Positions 43,602-53,305 of a DNA stretch of 64,000 bases are shown here, in pieces. The translations under genes and the position numbers were made by a program. Under the pieces are notes generated by a model. The model made no database searches and had not been told where the DNA came from. It worked only from the letters and a program-made list of their open reading frames with translations. Each line of letters begins with the position of its first letter. The first letter of the stretch is position 1. Source of the stretch: Candidatus Firestonebacteria bacterium RIFOXYD2_FULL_39_29 (lineage in GTDB: Bacteria > Oederibacteriota > D2-FULL-39-29); assembly GCA_001778375.1 (NCBI GenBank), contig MFGV01000061.1:1-64000 (forward strand), given 5' to 3'.

Positions 43602-45353
43602 TCATCTTATATATATTGGTCTTGCTTTATAATCAGTGTGACAGAGTTTATGCGACTTTTCACTTAGAGGCTTTCCCAGAAAATCCTTGTATAGTTTTTT
43701 TACATACGGATTTTTGTGCGAACAGCGAAACTCTTTGTCCTTATCGTCCTGATAGATTGCTGCTGTTCTTTTTAATCTTAAAGTATCAGTAACATTATAC
43801 GGCTGGCCGCCGCCGCCTATACAACCGCCGGGACAAGCCATGACTTCAATAAAATGATAGGGTGTTTCCCTGCCTTCTTTTTTTGCCTGTCTCACCCTGT
43901 TTAGAACCTCTTCGACATGAGCAAGGCCATGCGCTACTGCTATCCTGATTTTTGTCCCCTTGATATCTATTTCTGCTTCTTTGATAAACTCAAGACCCCG
44001 TGTCTTAACAAAATTAACATCTTCAAGTTCCTTTCCGGTAATAAGATTATAAGCAGTCCGCAGAGCCGCTTCCATTACGCCGCCGGTTGCGCCAAAGATA
44101 ACACCGGCGCCGGTATAATCTCCGAGCAAACTATCCGCTTCCTCATCCGGCAGATTCATAAAATCAATACCCGCCTGTTTTATCATACGCGCAAGTTCCC
44201 TTGTGGTAATCGTAACATCAATATCTTGGAAACCGGAAGCGAACATTTCGTTGGATCTTGTAATCTCATATTTCTTTGCCGTGCAGGGCATGATGGAAAC
44301 CATATAAATCTTTGCCGGATCTATTTTATTCTTTTCCGCGTAATAGGTTTTTGAAAGCGTACCTATAATTTCATGCGGGGATTTACAGGTGGAAAAGTGG
44401 TTTATCATATCAGAATGAAATTTCTCCATAAAGTCCACCCAGGCCGGACAGCAGGAAGTGATAAGCGGCAGTTCATCTTTTTTGTTTGTAAACCTTTCAA
44501 CAAACTCCGTACTTTCTTCCATTATTGTAACATCCGCACCAAAATTGGTGTCAAAAACCGCTTTGAAACCCAATCTCCTGAATAAAGCGTATAATTTTTT
44601 TGTCAGATTTTTTCCCACAACTCCAAATGCTTCACCTATCGCAACCCTGACGGCGGGGGCTATCTGGATAACGCAATACTTATCCTGATTTTTAAGAGCA
44701 TCCCAGACCAAATGGGTGTCATCCTTTTCGAATATAGCGCCGGTCGGGCAATGCGCTGAACATTGACCGCACTTTACACAGGGAGATTCAGAAAGCTTAA
44801 TATCCCCTGCGGGAGATATTCTGGTATCCCTGCCCCGTTCCAAAAACGAAAGCGCCCAGACATCCTGGTTTTTTTGGCAGACTTCTATGCACCTGCCGCA
44901 TAAAATACATTTTGTCGGTTCCAGCACAATTGTGCCGGTCGTTCCATCCTTTGGAAGGTCTCTTAAAAACTTTTCAAAAACATCTTCCCTGATTCCAAAA
45001 TCCGAAGCCATACTTTGAAGTTCACAATTATTATTCCGTCCGCATTTCAAACAATCATTGGGATGATTAGAAAGAATTAACTCGAGTACGGTTTTCCTTA
45101 CCTCTACGATATCGGGATCATTGGTGGTTATCTCCATTTTGTCTTCAAGCGGAGTACAACAAGAGCGAAGCATCTTATTGGAACCTTTTACTTTGACAAT
45201 ACAAAGACCGCAGGCCGCTGAAGGCGGCAGATCAGGATGTTTACAAAGTGTAGGAATTTTGATCTGAACCTTTTTTGCCGCTTCCAACACGGTTGTTCCT
45301 TCTTTAACTTCCACGGTAATACCGTTTATTTTAGCTTCAATCATTTTATACAT
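43602..45353 (-). CDS. hydA: [FeFe]-hydrogenase catalytic subunit (system 2, HndD-like)
   Basis: 583 residues with the same domain order as the enzyme at 35902: [2Fe-2S] (C37, C48, C51, C65), His-Cys3 site (HPNDCLKCGRNNNC), 2x[4Fe-4S] (CILCGRCIEVC, CVKCGQCSAHC) and H-cluster domain. L1 is the canonical TSCCPAW (299-305), L2 MPCTAKKYE, L3 ACPGGCIGGGGQP. Last gene of a HndABCD-like operon driven from 47977-48005. The two catalytic subunits are clearly related but well diverged, so not a recent duplication. Confidence 0.95.
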   Translation of the reverse strand: MYKMIEAKINGITVEVKEGTTVLEAAKKVQIKIPTLCKHPDLPPSAACGLCIVKVKGSNKMLRSCCTPLEDKMEITTNDPDIVEVRKTVLELILSNHPNDCLKCGRNNNCELQSMASDFGIREDVFEKFLRDLPKDGTTGTIVLEPTKCILCGRCIEVCQKNQDVWALSFLERGRDTRISPAGDIKLSESPCVKCGQCSAHCPTGAIFEKDDTHLVWDALKNQDKYCVIQIAPAVRVAIGEAFGVVGKNLTKKLYALFRRLGFKAVFDTNFGADVTIMEESTEFVERFTNKKDELPLITSCCPAWVDFMEKFHSDMINHFSTCKSPHEIIGTLSKTYYAEKNKIDPAKIYMVSIMPCTAKKYEITRSNEMFASGFQDIDVTITTRELARMIKQAGIDFMNLPDEEADSLLGDYTGAGVIFGATGGVMEAALRTAYNLITGKELEDVNFVKTRGLEFIKEAEIDIKGTKIRIAVAHGLAHVEEVLNRVRQAKKEGRETPYHFIEVMACPGGCIGGGGQPYNVTDTLRLKRTAAIYQDDKDKEFRCSHKNPYVKKLYKDFLGKPLSEKSHKLCHTDYKARPIYIR

Positions 45354-45358
45354 TATTT

Positions 45359-47101
45359 TTACTCCTTCAAAACAGCTTTAAACTTACAAACATCAAAACA
45401 AGCACCGCATTTAATACATTTTTGAGGATCTATAACATAACCGGCTTCGCGGCTTCCAAGTATGGCATTCGAAGGACAATTTTTCATACAAAGGCCGCAT
45501 TTTTTGCACTTTTGAGGAAGAATTTTAAAATACACAAGAGCTTTACATTTCCCGGCCGGGCATTTCTTATTAACTATATGCTGTCTGTATTCTTCTTCAA
45601 AATATCTTATTGTCGAAAATACCGGATTAGAAGCTGACTGCCCCAGACCGCAAAGCGAAGCTTTTTGCATAGCATAGGAAATCTTCTTTAATTTATTCAA
45701 ATCCTCAAGCTCCCCTTTCCCTTCAGATATTTTTTCAAGTATGCAAAGCAGCTGATAACCTCCAAGACGGCAGGGAGCGCATTTACCGCATGATTCATCA
45801 ACGCAGAACTTAAGGTAGAACTTTGCAAGATCTACCAGACAATCGGTATCATCTATAGCAATCATACCCCCGGAGCCCATAATAGAACCAAGTTTACCCA
45901 GGTTTTCATAGTCCACCGGTGTATCCAGATATTCTTTAGGAATAACTCCACCCGATGGACCTCCGGTCTGAACGGCTTTTATGGCACGGTTATTAAGTAT
46001 TCCTCCGCCAATATCAAATATAATCTCACGAAGAGTGATCCCCATCGGCACTTCAACCAGTCCTGAATTTTTCACCTTTCCCGTAAGCGCAAATACTTTT
46101 GTACCTTTACTTTTTTCTGTTCCGATTGAGGCAAATTTTGCTCCGCCACCGGCAATCAGTTGAGGAATATTTGCAAGCGTTTCTACGTTATTTATTATGG
46201 TGGGTTTTTCCCAAAGACCTTTAACGGAAGGATACGGGGGTCTCGGATGAGGCGTACCTCTTTTACCTTCTATAGAAGCTATGAGCGCCGTTTCCTCCCC
46301 GCACACAAACGCACCGGCGCCGAGTCTTATCTCGAGTTCAAAATTAAAAATACTGCCCAGTATATTATTACCGAGTAACCCGGCAGCAACGGCCTGATCA
46401 ATAGCCTTTTGTACCCTTTCGACCGCCAGCGGATACTCGGCTCTTATATAAAAATAGCCTTTTAAAGAGCCGATCGCATAGCCGGCGATTATCATACCTT
46501 CCAAAACAGAATGCGGATCGCCTTCAAGTACGCTTCTGTCCATATAAGCACCGGGATCGCCTTCATCCCCGTTGCAGATAACATATTTTTCGGGGGAGTT
46601 CATTCCCCGGGCAAAATTCCATTTCATCCAGGTAGGATAGCCCGCCCCGCCCCGACCGCGTAACCCGCTCTTTTTAAGCTCGTCTATCACATTTTCCGGT
46701 TTCATACCCGTAAGCACTTTTACCAGAGCTTTATAACCGCCCGCATCAATATAATCTTCAATACTTTCCGGATCTATATACCCGCAGTTTTTAAGAACAG
46801 CTCTTAACTGTTTTGATTTTTTTTCGTAAAGCAGGTCTTTGATTATTTTATTGTCTTTTATACTCTCTTCTACTATTCTTTTAACATCCGTATTTTTAAT
46901 CCCGGTGTAAATAATATTTTCCGGAAGAATCTTGACTACAATACCTTTTTCATACAAGCCGATATCCGCTATTTTTACGAGCTGTACAGGCTCGGAAAGA
47001 TTGGCATCTCGGAGTTCATTGGAGAAAAGAGTAAAAAAGTCATTAATCCGTTCCTGCTCCGCCGAATCGGTATCTCTCAGATAGATTATTTTCTTTTCCA
47101 T
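45359..47101 (-). CDS. [FeFe]-hydrogenase NuoF-like subunit (system 2, HndC-like)
   Basis: 580 residues. The first ~95 residues look like the thioredoxin-like domain of NuoF-type hydrogenase subunits but lack its cysteines; the separate HndB-like protein may replace it. NuoF core follows: [16 protein letters not shown] (FMN/NADH site, about 148), [10 protein letters not shown], and [13 protein letters not shown] ([4Fe-4S], about 462). The C-terminus has two ferredoxin-type [4Fe-4S] motifs ([22 protein letters not shown]). It oxidises or reduces NAD(P)H within the complex. Lies between the HndB-like and hydA genes. Confidence 0.93.
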   Translation of the reverse strand: MEKKIIYLRDTDSAEQERINDFFTLFSNELRDANLSEPVQLVKIADIGLYEKGIVVKILPENIIYTGIKNTDVKRIVEESIKDNKIIKDLLYEKKSKQLRAVLKNCGYIDPESIEDYIDAGGYKALVKVLTGMKPENVIDELKKSGLRGRGGAGYPTWMKWNFARGMNSPEKYVICNGDEGDPGAYMDRSVLEGDPHSVLEGMIIAGYAIGSLKGYFYIRAEYPLAVERVQKAIDQAVAAGLLGNNILGSIFNFELEIRLGAGAFVCGEETALIASIEGKRGTPHPRPPYPSVKGLWEKPTIINNVETLANIPQLIAGGGAKFASIGTEKSKGTKVFALTGKVKNSGLVEVPMGITLREIIFDIGGGILNNRAIKAVQTGGPSGGVIPKEYLDTPVDYENLGKLGSIMGSGGMIAIDDTDCLVDLAKFYLKFCVDESCGKCAPCRLGGYQLLCILEKISEGKGELEDLNKLKKISYAMQKASLCGLGQSASNPVFSTIRYFEEEYRQHIVNKKCPAGKCKALVYFKILPQKCKKCGLCMKNCPSNAILGSREAGYVIDPQKCIKCGACFDVCKFKAVLKE

Positions 47102-47116
47102 GGTTCTCGTCCTTTT

Positions 47117-47461
47117 CTAATTGATTTCAAAAATATAATCATGCAGGAGTTTTTTATTCCTTACATGGCGTTCAAGAATTATTACCGCGACCTCTTTTGT
47201 AACTCTGCCGTATAACACCTTAGGCAATCCTTCCACTTTAACTTCAACCAGCGGCTCCACCGAACAGGCGCCCTGACAGCCGCATTTTCTTATATCTATT
47301 TCTATGTTGCGTTTTTTTGATTCTTCAATAAGAGTGGCGTAAACTTCATCTGCCCCGGCGGCTACCCCGCAGGTGCTCAGGCCGACCTTTATCCAATATT
47401 TTCCCAAATCTTTCTTTGCAGGATCAATTTTCTCTATATCTTCTTTTGTTATTTTTTTCAT
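47117..47461 (-). CDS. Small [2Fe-2S] subunit, HndB-like (system 2)
   Basis: 114 residues, thioredoxin-like ferredoxin: GLSTCGVAAGADEVYATLIEE and KCGCQGACSVEPLVEV supply the four cluster cysteines. It corresponds to the free-standing HndB subunit of NADP-reducing hydrogenase. In system 1 the same domain is fused to the N-terminus of the NuoF-GltD protein. Confidence 0.92.
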   Translation of the reverse strand: MKKITKEDIEKIDPAKKDLGKYWIKVGLSTCGVAAGADEVYATLIEESKKRNIEIDIRKCGCQGACSVEPLVEVKVEGLPKVLYGRVTKEVAVIILERHVRNKKLLHDYIFEIN

Positions 47462-47464
47462 ACC

Positions 47465-47941
47465 TTAGTCCTCTTCCTTTACGTACTTGGACAAAATGTC
47501 CACTATCTCGTTCTTCTTAACCTTACCATAGACTTTTTCGTCTATCATCATTACCGGAGCCAAACCGCAACAGCCCAGACACCTTACAACATCAAGATGG
47601 AACATTTCATCTTTTGTCGTCTGCCCTTCCTTTATGTGAAGGATTTTTTCTACTTCTTCTATGAGTGAGGCAGCATCTCTGAGATAACAAGCCGTCCCCA
47701 TGCAAACCGAAACATTATGCTTGCCCGGCGGTTCCAGTTTAAAATAGTTATAGAAAGTAATTACTTCATATATTCTTGCTAAAGGCACATCAAGAAGCCG
47801 GGACAATTTCATGGAAGTTTCCCTTGGGACATAGCCGTAAATATTCTCAATACTATGGAGAATCATTATCAGGTTGCCCTTTTTATCCTTCCACTTCCTG
47901 ACAAGCCCTTCCAGATCTGCCTGCAACCTATCTTTTTTCAT
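47465..47941 (-). CDS. NuoE-like subunit, HndA-like (system 2)
   Basis: 158 residues, thioredoxin-like [2Fe-2S] protein with CMGTAC and CLGCC ligand motifs and the family start MILHSIENIYGYVPRE. First gene of the second [FeFe]-hydrogenase operon (HndA-B-C-D order). Its start lies 19 bases from a Rex-type operator. Confidence 0.93.
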   Translation of the reverse strand: MKKDRLQADLEGLVRKWKDKKGNLIMILHSIENIYGYVPRETSMKLSRLLDVPLARIYEVITFYNYFKLEPPGKHNVSVCMGTACYLRDAASLIEEVEKILHIKEGQTTKDEMFHLDVVRCLGCCGLAPVMMIDEKVYGKVKKNEIVDILSKYVKEED

Positions 47942-47959
47942 ATGTTTTGCCCATCCTTT

Positions 47960-47977
47960 ATGTGATACTTTTCACAA
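47960..47977. promoter_or_regulatory. Rex operator
   Basis: ATGTGATACTTTTCACAA matches the Rex consensus TTGTGA-N6-TCACAA at 11 of 12 half-site positions. It begins at the last base of the -10 box of the operon promoter and covers the expected transcription start. Binding here would block initiation. The rex gene lies downstream in the same island. Confidence 0.8.
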
Positions 47978-48005
47978 TTATAGCTCTTATAATTGATAAT
48001 GTCAA
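47977..48005 (-). promoter_or_regulatory. Consensus sigma-70 promoter of the HndABCD-like operon
   Basis: Minus-strand TTGACA (48000-48005), exactly 17 bases, TATAAT (47977-47982). This is a perfect consensus promoter about 36 bases upstream of the first gene, and it is overlapped by the Rex operator. Confidence 0.85.
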
Positions 48006-48068
48006 TAGGGTTACGTACAACATTATATATTCAGCTGTATTGAGATTATTACATTTGGTTGGGCTATT

Positions 48069-48086
48069 TCGTGATATTATTCACAT
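48069..48086. promoter_or_regulatory. Second Rex-like site
   Basis: TCGTGATATTATTCACAT keeps the GTGA-N6-TCAC core of the Rex operator. It lies 64 bases upstream of the -35 box and abuts the pabBC stop codon. It could strengthen repression cooperatively. Confidence 0.55.
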
Positions 48087-48087
48087 A

Positions 48088-49887
48088 TTAAAACGCTATT
48101 TCAACTTCTACAATTCCGCGAACAGAATTTACCAAATATATCCTGTCTGCCAGCTTTAAATCCTTTATTTTCAATATTTGTTGAACTGCTTTTTTTTCTT
48201 TCAGCAGATACTCTCTGTAAACACCCGGGAGCAGCCCCGAAGAGACTGGAGGAGTATAATACTTCCCCTTCTTCTCGATAAAGATATTTGTTATCGCGCC
48301 TTCAGTAACTTCTTTTTTTTCGTTTAAAAATATTACGTCAAATATGTCTTTTTCTTTTATTTTCTCTCTTTCTTTTTCATATAATTTTCTCAGAGTGGTT
48401 TTATGATACAAATATTTGTTTTTACTGTCCACCCGCGCGCTTGAAATAACAGCTTTTTCTTTTATATTTTTTCGCGGAGTTAAAGCACTGCTTAAACATT
48501 CAACTTTTCCATTTTTTGACAACAACAATCTAACCATATGTTTATTATCACCATTTAATAACTTTTCTTTTGCTTTCAGCTGCTTCTTAATATTATTCAG
48601 GTCCAAGATAAAGTTAAAATACTTGGCTGACTTTTCGAGACGTCTTAAATGCCCGCCAAGTAAAACATATTTCCGGGCCCATAATATTGTTTCAATTATT
48701 TTAAAATCTTCCGGTTCTTCGGTTAAAAACTTAGCTTTAAGCAGAGCCTCCGCATATTCTTCCTTAACTCCCGAATCGTAAACAATTCCACTGCCTATAC
48801 CCATCTCTCCTGTTTTATTTTTCAAGAGAATTGTTCTTATAGGTACGGAAAACACCGCATGGTTTTTTGGAGATATAAAACCAAGCGCTCCGCAATATAT
48901 ATTTCTATTTTCTTTCTCAAGTTCCCTGATAATCTGCATTGCTCTGATCTTCGGCGCGCCGGTTATAGACCCGCCCGGAAATATACTTTTAAAGATCTCT
49001 TTCCAGGTTATCCCTTTACTTAGCCGGCCGCGCACCGTAGTTATCATCTGAAGCAGTGTATTGTACTTAATTACTTCGTATATTTTCGAAGTATGAATAC
49101 TCCCGGTCCTGCAAATTCTGCCCAGATCATTTCTAATCAAATCCGTTATCATTATATTCTCAGCCCTGTTTTTACTGCTCTCCCTCAGTTCTTTCATTTT
49201 AGCAGTATCTTCAGCAAGGTCTCGTCCTCTATTCATTGTTCCTTTCATAGGTTTTGATTCAATTACCCCGTTTTTCACCGAAAAAAACAGCTCAGGAGAA
49301 AGAGAAATCACAGTTTCGTTTTTCAATTTCAGAAATGCGGAATACGGTACTTCTTGTTTCTCTGTCAGGCTGCGGTAAAAGGAAAAGGAATCCCCTTTAA
49401 ATTTAAACTTTAGCTTACCGGTATAGTTAATTTGATAAACATCTCCCTTTTCAATGTACCGTTTTATTTTGCCTATATTTCTTTTATATTGCGAGTATGG
49501 TATGTTAAATTTTATATTACTTGCTTTAAAATCTTTATTTCGCCCGCTTGAAATATTCCTAGAGGCATTTTGGATTTCAGGTTTTTTAAAAGCATAAAGT
49601 TCAAGCAGGGGGTTGTTATACTTGTGCTCGGCAGGAAAAGAATCCATTTCAAATCCATAACCTAGCTCATAGGAAAAATATCCCGCAATCCAGTATTTCC
49701 TTTGTATTAGCCCTTCAATATCATCTAAAGCTTTTTCCGCTGAAGCCCGATCATAGGCAATAAGTGACTTAACAGGATTTTGAAAAAAGTAAGTATTTCT
49801 ATTTTGGCTGTCAGGCCGGCAGGTCTCAAAAAGCATATGGACATCTTGTTTTTCGAATTTTGTTTTTAATACATCGTCAGTTAACAT
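48088..49887 (-). CDS. PabB-PabC fusion: aminodeoxychorismate synthase I and lyase
   Basis: 599 residues. The N-terminal ~360 residues are chorismate-binding PabB (GDVYQINYTGKLKF, ESKPMKGTMNRG, SIFPGGSITGAPKIRAM). The rest is a PLP-fold type IV PabC lyase (DVIFLNEKKEVTEGAITNIFI, VSSGLLPGVYREYLL). Together they make p-aminobenzoate for folate. The fused order is known in many bacteria. It follows the [NiFe] protease gene by 22 bases on the same strand and so is probably part of that operon. No pabA or other folate gene is nearby. Confidence 0.92.
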   Translation of the reverse strand: MLTDDVLKTKFEKQDVHMLFETCRPDSQNRNTYFFQNPVKSLIAYDRASAEKALDDIEGLIQRKYWIAGYFSYELGYGFEMDSFPAEHKYNNPLLELYAFKKPEIQNASRNISSGRNKDFKASNIKFNIPYSQYKRNIGKIKRYIEKGDVYQINYTGKLKFKFKGDSFSFYRSLTEKQEVPYSAFLKLKNETVISLSPELFFSVKNGVIESKPMKGTMNRGRDLAEDTAKMKELRESSKNRAENIMITDLIRNDLGRICRTGSIHTSKIYEVIKYNTLLQMITTVRGRLSKGITWKEIFKSIFPGGSITGAPKIRAMQIIRELEKENRNIYCGALGFISPKNHAVFSVPIRTILLKNKTGEMGIGSGIVYDSGVKEEYAEALLKAKFLTEEPEDFKIIETILWARKYVLLGGHLRRLEKSAKYFNFILDLNNIKKQLKAKEKLLNGDNKHMVRLLLSKNGKVECLSSALTPRKNIKEKAVISSARVDSKNKYLYHKTTLRKLYEKEREKIKEKDIFDVIFLNEKKEVTEGAITNIFIEKKGKYYTPPVSSGLLPGVYREYLLKEKKAVQQILKIKDLKLADRIYLVNSVRGIVEVEIAF

Positions 49888-49909
49888 AGCCTTTCCAATA
49901 AGAATGATT

Positions 49910-50377
49910 TTACAACAGCGCCGTTATTATTTTTGCTGTTTCCTTTACTATTCGTGGAAATAGTATACGTATTTCCTTGGATAACTCAAGCCCAAAAGAA
50001 GCATCGTCAGGTTGAACACCTATTATAACGATACTATCCGCCATATTCAAGCTTTTGGCAATTTCCAGAGTGTGGGTCAGGTTAAACCCGTGAGTAGAGC
50101 CGGAGGGACCTTCTATTTTGGTTATTATTTCCTCAGGTTTGAAGGCTTTTACCGTACCCAAAGGAAGCTTCATATCGGCAGCGTCAATTACGATGACTTT
50201 TACATCTTTTTCGAAATATTTTAATATATCAAGGCCGGATATGTCGCCGCACACCAGCCTTGCCTTTTTGCCAAATGACTTTTTCTTTTCAAAAACCTCG
50301 ACGATTCGTACCCCGAGTGCATCATCTTTCCGAAGTACACTGCCAATACCAATTATTACTGCCTTTTTTTCTTTCAC
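49910..50377 (-). CDS. [NiFe]-hydrogenase maturation endopeptidase
   Basis: 155 residues, HycI/HybD family: GIGSVLRKDDALGVRIVE (D18/D19 region), VIDAADM (about 61) and STHGFNL (His about 94) form the nickel-sensing metal site. It trims the C-terminus of the large subunit once nickel is in place. It overlaps the large-subunit gene by 4 bases, so the pair is dedicated. Confidence 0.93.
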   Translation of the reverse strand: MKEKKAVIIGIGSVLRKDDALGVRIVEVFEKKKSFGKKARLVCGDISGLDILKYFEKDVKVIVIDAADMKLPLGTVKAFKPEEIITKIEGPSGSTHGFNLTHTLEIAKSLNMADSIVIIGVQPDDASFGLELSKEIRILFPRIVKETAKIITALL

Positions 50378-51702
50378 ACAAATTTTATATCAAGCATATG
50401 GCAGGAGCAGGAAATACAGGGATCATAGGCTCTGATAAGCATCTCCGACTGAAGAGTAATTTCTTCTTTTGTTTTTTCCAGTATTTCAGGAATCATCTTC
50501 TTTAAATCATCATCCATATTTGAAAGATTCTGATTTGTCGGGATCACACAGTTTGCTTTTTCAATCATGCCTTTAGCATTTACCGTGTAGTCATGGAATA
50601 AAACACCTCTGGGAACTTCTACAGCTCCTACACCACGGCCCGCTTTAAATTTAAAAGATTCATTTTTCGAAGGCCAGCTGGAAACCACCTCGTCTTTATT
50701 GATACCTTTTTCCAGGAATTCGTCTATTATTTTTATAGCATCCTGCGCGCAAAAAAGCGTTTCTACCGCCTGAGCCACGGTATTCATGTAAGGATTGTAG
50801 CAGGGCGCTTTAAGTCCGAGTTGTGAGGCAAGATCACGGACGTTCTTTGGTAATTTCTCATGATTGATGTTGAACCTTGCCAGAGCACCGACCATGTAGG
50901 AGGTTCTCTTGTTCTTTGAATGTTTTGAAGTACAATGATCCGCATAATATTCATGAACAAACTCAAGGTATTTCTGCGGTGTAACCTCTCCGCCGTCGGA
51001 AGATTTCAGGTTACCGTCAAGGAATGCATATTCATCAGGATGAGATAAAGCCAGATATTCAGTTTCCCTCTCAAACTGCGGAAGTTTTAAAGTCTTGATA
51101 ACTTCCAGAGCTTTTCCATAATCAGCCGCCAGTTCCACAAGAAGCTCTTTGGATTTTTCCAGCTCTTTTCTGGTCGGAAGTTTTGTAAAACCACGGACCA
51201 CTAAAGTAATGGGGTGTGTATGCCGGCCGAGTAAGATATCACAAAGGTCGCTGCAGATTTTTTTTACTTTTAAAGCCAAAACTACAACTTCAGGATGCGT
51301 CTTTATCATCGGAAAGACGCTTTCCGCGCCAACGCAGTCAGGGGCAACCAGAAATAATATATGAAGGAGGTGGCTGTCCAGGGTTTCATAATGCAAAGCA
51401 AGCTTACGGAGTTTCCTTGTTTGTTCAGACGGCGTAAAACCTATGGCATCCTCGGTAGCTTTAATTGAAGCCAGACAATGTCCCGTGGAGCAAATCCCGC
51501 ATATTCTGGAAGTTATATGCTGGACTTCGAACATGGAGCGCCCTTTAACCATCTGCTCAAAAAACCTCGGCGCTTCAATAATATTAAGCTGACACTTTTC
51601 CAGCTTACCTTCCTTTACATTAATCACTATGTTTCCGTGCCCTTCCACGCGGGTAAGGTATTCTACATTAATATCAAGGTTCTTTTTTGTAATATTGCTC
51701 AT
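50374..51702 (-). CDS. hyhL: [NiFe]-hydrogenase large subunit (group 3b type, alpha)
   Basis: 442 residues. Motif L1 is RICGICSTGH (66-75); L2 is DPCISCSCH (427-435), so C68, C71, C429 and C432 bind Ni-Fe. Seven residues (MLDIKFV) follow H435 and would be removed by the protease. With the beta, gamma and delta genes in this order it matches archaeal-type sulfhydrogenases (hyhBGSL, NAD(P)-linked group 3b). It oxidises or evolves H2 in the cytoplasm. An extra Cys (C434) inside L2 is unusual. Confidence 0.95.
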   Translation of the reverse strand: MSNITKKNLDINVEYLTRVEGHGNIVINVKEGKLEKCQLNIIEAPRFFEQMVKGRSMFEVQHITSRICGICSTGHCLASIKATEDAIGFTPSEQTRKLRKLALHYETLDSHLLHILFLVAPDCVGAESVFPMIKTHPEVVVLALKVKKICSDLCDILLGRHTHPITLVVRGFTKLPTRKELEKSKELLVELAADYGKALEVIKTLKLPQFERETEYLALSHPDEYAFLDGNLKSSDGGEVTPQKYLEFVHEYYADHCTSKHSKNKRTSYMVGALARFNINHEKLPKNVRDLASQLGLKAPCYNPYMNTVAQAVETLFCAQDAIKIIDEFLEKGINKDEVVSSWPSKNESFKFKAGRGVGAVEVPRGVLFHDYTVNAKGMIEKANCVIPTNQNLSNMDDDLKKMIPEILEKTKEEITLQSEMLIRAYDPCISCSCHMLDIKFV

Positions 51703-52454
51703 TTATTCCCCTCCAGTTTGCACCCGTTGTAAAGGCTGAATTTATCTTTAAGCATTTCCACTGTTACTCCGTGTTTCTGCAGAATGTCAAGCTGGCCCTG
51801 CTTATTAATATCTTCCAGGAGACCCCTGCAGCTGTAGCAGGTGTTACCGTTACCGGTGCACCAGGCGCCGCAACCGGCTCTTGTTACGGGACCCATACAA
51901 ATCTGTCCTTTTTCGTAAAGGCAGACATTTTCTTTTAGTTTGCATTCCACGCAAACCGCATAATCCGGAACTTTGTAAAGCGCTCCGGCAAGCAATCCTT
52001 TTAGAACAGCCGCAAATTCATTAAGATTTATCGGACAGCCGTGAACATAGGCGTCTACTTTTACAACCTGGTCAACAGCGCGAATCAGACCGGTTTCTAA
52101 TTTATCCTTTCTGCCGGGGTAAACAGTTTCCAGCGCGGCCTTAACGGTGTGATTCCTCATTATCCCGTTAATACCTCCGGTACAGGCACAGGCCCCGTAA
52201 GCCACAAGTATCTTGGCTTTAGCTCTGATGTCTTTTAGCCTTTCCTCATCATGAGGCCTTGTTATAGAACCTTCAATAACGGCAACATCATAATCCTCAG
52301 ACCTTTCATGCATTACTTCTCTAAAATTCACAATGTCAATACTGTTTAGAATATCCAGCAGTGCCGTATTTAAATAGGTTAACTGGAGCTGACAGCCTTC
52401 GCAATCAGCAAAATCAAAAAACGCAACTCTTACTTTCTTTTTTGTCTCGCTCAT
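51699..52454 (-). CDS. hyhS: [NiFe]-hydrogenase small subunit (delta)
   Basis: 251 residues. The proximal cluster site is FADCEGCQLQLTYL (about 13-26) with GACACTGG and VHGCPINLNEF. The C-terminal part has many cysteines (CVECKLKENVC, GCGAWC, CYSCRGL) for further Fe-S clusters. No Tat signal, so the enzyme is cytoplasmic. It overlaps both neighbours by 4 bases. Confidence 0.94.
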   Translation of the reverse strand: MSETKKKVRVAFFDFADCEGCQLQLTYLNTALLDILNSIDIVNFREVMHERSEDYDVAVIEGSITRPHDEERLKDIRAKAKILVAYGACACTGGINGIMRNHTVKAALETVYPGRKDKLETGLIRAVDQVVKVDAYVHGCPINLNEFAAVLKGLLAGALYKVPDYAVCVECKLKENVCLYEKGQICMGPVTRAGCGAWCTGNGNTCYSCRGLLEDINKQGQLDILQKHGVTVEMLKDKFSLYNGCKLEGNK

Positions 52455-53302
52455 AGCGCGCCCTCCAATCCTTTTAGTTTGTCATAGCTGAATACAGGGC
52501 CGTCCTGACAGCAATAATATTTATTGATCTGGCAGTGTCCGCACTTTCCGACTCCGCATTTCATTCTTCTTTCGAGTGAAAGAAGAATCTGGTTTTCCGG
52601 AATATTTTTTTCCATTAATTTTAGGAGCACAAATTTATACATAATCGGCGGCCCGCAGACTATACTGTAGGTCTGTTTGACATCTATATCCACGCCGGGG
52701 ATAAGCTCGGTAATCAGACCAACATTGCCTTTCCAGTCAGGAGCGCCTTTATCAACAGTGCACCTGAAAGCAACATCCGTAAGCTTTGACCACTTTTCAA
52801 TCTCATCCATATAAAGCAGCTGAGAAGGCTCTTTACAGCCTAAGAGTATGGTTACCTTGCCAAAATCCTTCCTTTTATCTATTACAAAGTTAATAAGAGA
52901 TCTAAGCGGCGCAATTCCGAGTCCGCCGGCAATAAAAAGAAGATCCTTCCCTTTTAATTCATCAACAGGAAAACCGTGTCCAAAAGGGCCTCTAATACCG
53001 ATTTCGTCGCCTTCTTTCATTCCATGTAAAACCGTTGTAACCTTGCCGGCTTTTCTTACGCAAAGCTCAAAGTAGCCTTTCTGCGTAGGAGAAGAAGATA
53101 TGGAAATAGGCGCTTCGCCTATGCCGAGTAATGATACCTCCACAAACTGCCCCGGCCCGTGATGCAGCTCTTTTTTTCCTTCAAGCTCTATTTTAAACCA
53201 CTTCTCAGTCTCTGTCATCTGTCTTACTGAAATTATCTTCCCTGTCACAGGCTCGTATAAAGAAGCTTTTTTTTCTTTTTCCAGCACAATATCATTTGCC
53301 AT
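52451..53302 (-). CDS. hyhG: Hydrogenase gamma subunit (FAD/NAD(P)H, FNR-like)
   Basis: 283 residues. An FAD-binding barrel (GPGQFVEVSLLGIGEAPISISSSP, split over about 50-75) is followed by a nucleotide-binding domain (FIAGGLGIAPLRSLI about 123) and a C-terminal [2Fe-2S] site (CGVGKCGHCQINKYYCC). It links the enzyme to NAD(P)H; homologues also serve sulfide dehydrogenase and dihydroorotate dehydrogenase, but the operon settles its role. Confidence 0.94.
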   Translation of the reverse strand: MANDIVLEKEKKASLYEPVTGKIISVRQMTETEKWFKIELEGKKELHHGPGQFVEVSLLGIGEAPISISSSPTQKGYFELCVRKAGKVTTVLHGMKEGDEIGIRGPFGHGFPVDELKGKDLLFIAGGLGIAPLRSLINFVIDKRKDFGKVTILLGCKEPSQLLYMDEIEKWSKLTDVAFRCTVDKGAPDWKGNVGLITELIPGVDIDVKQTYSIVCGPPIMYKFVLLKLMEKNIPENQILLSLERRMKCGVGKCGHCQINKYYCCQDGPVFSYDKLKGLEGAL

Positions 53303-53305
53303 AAA

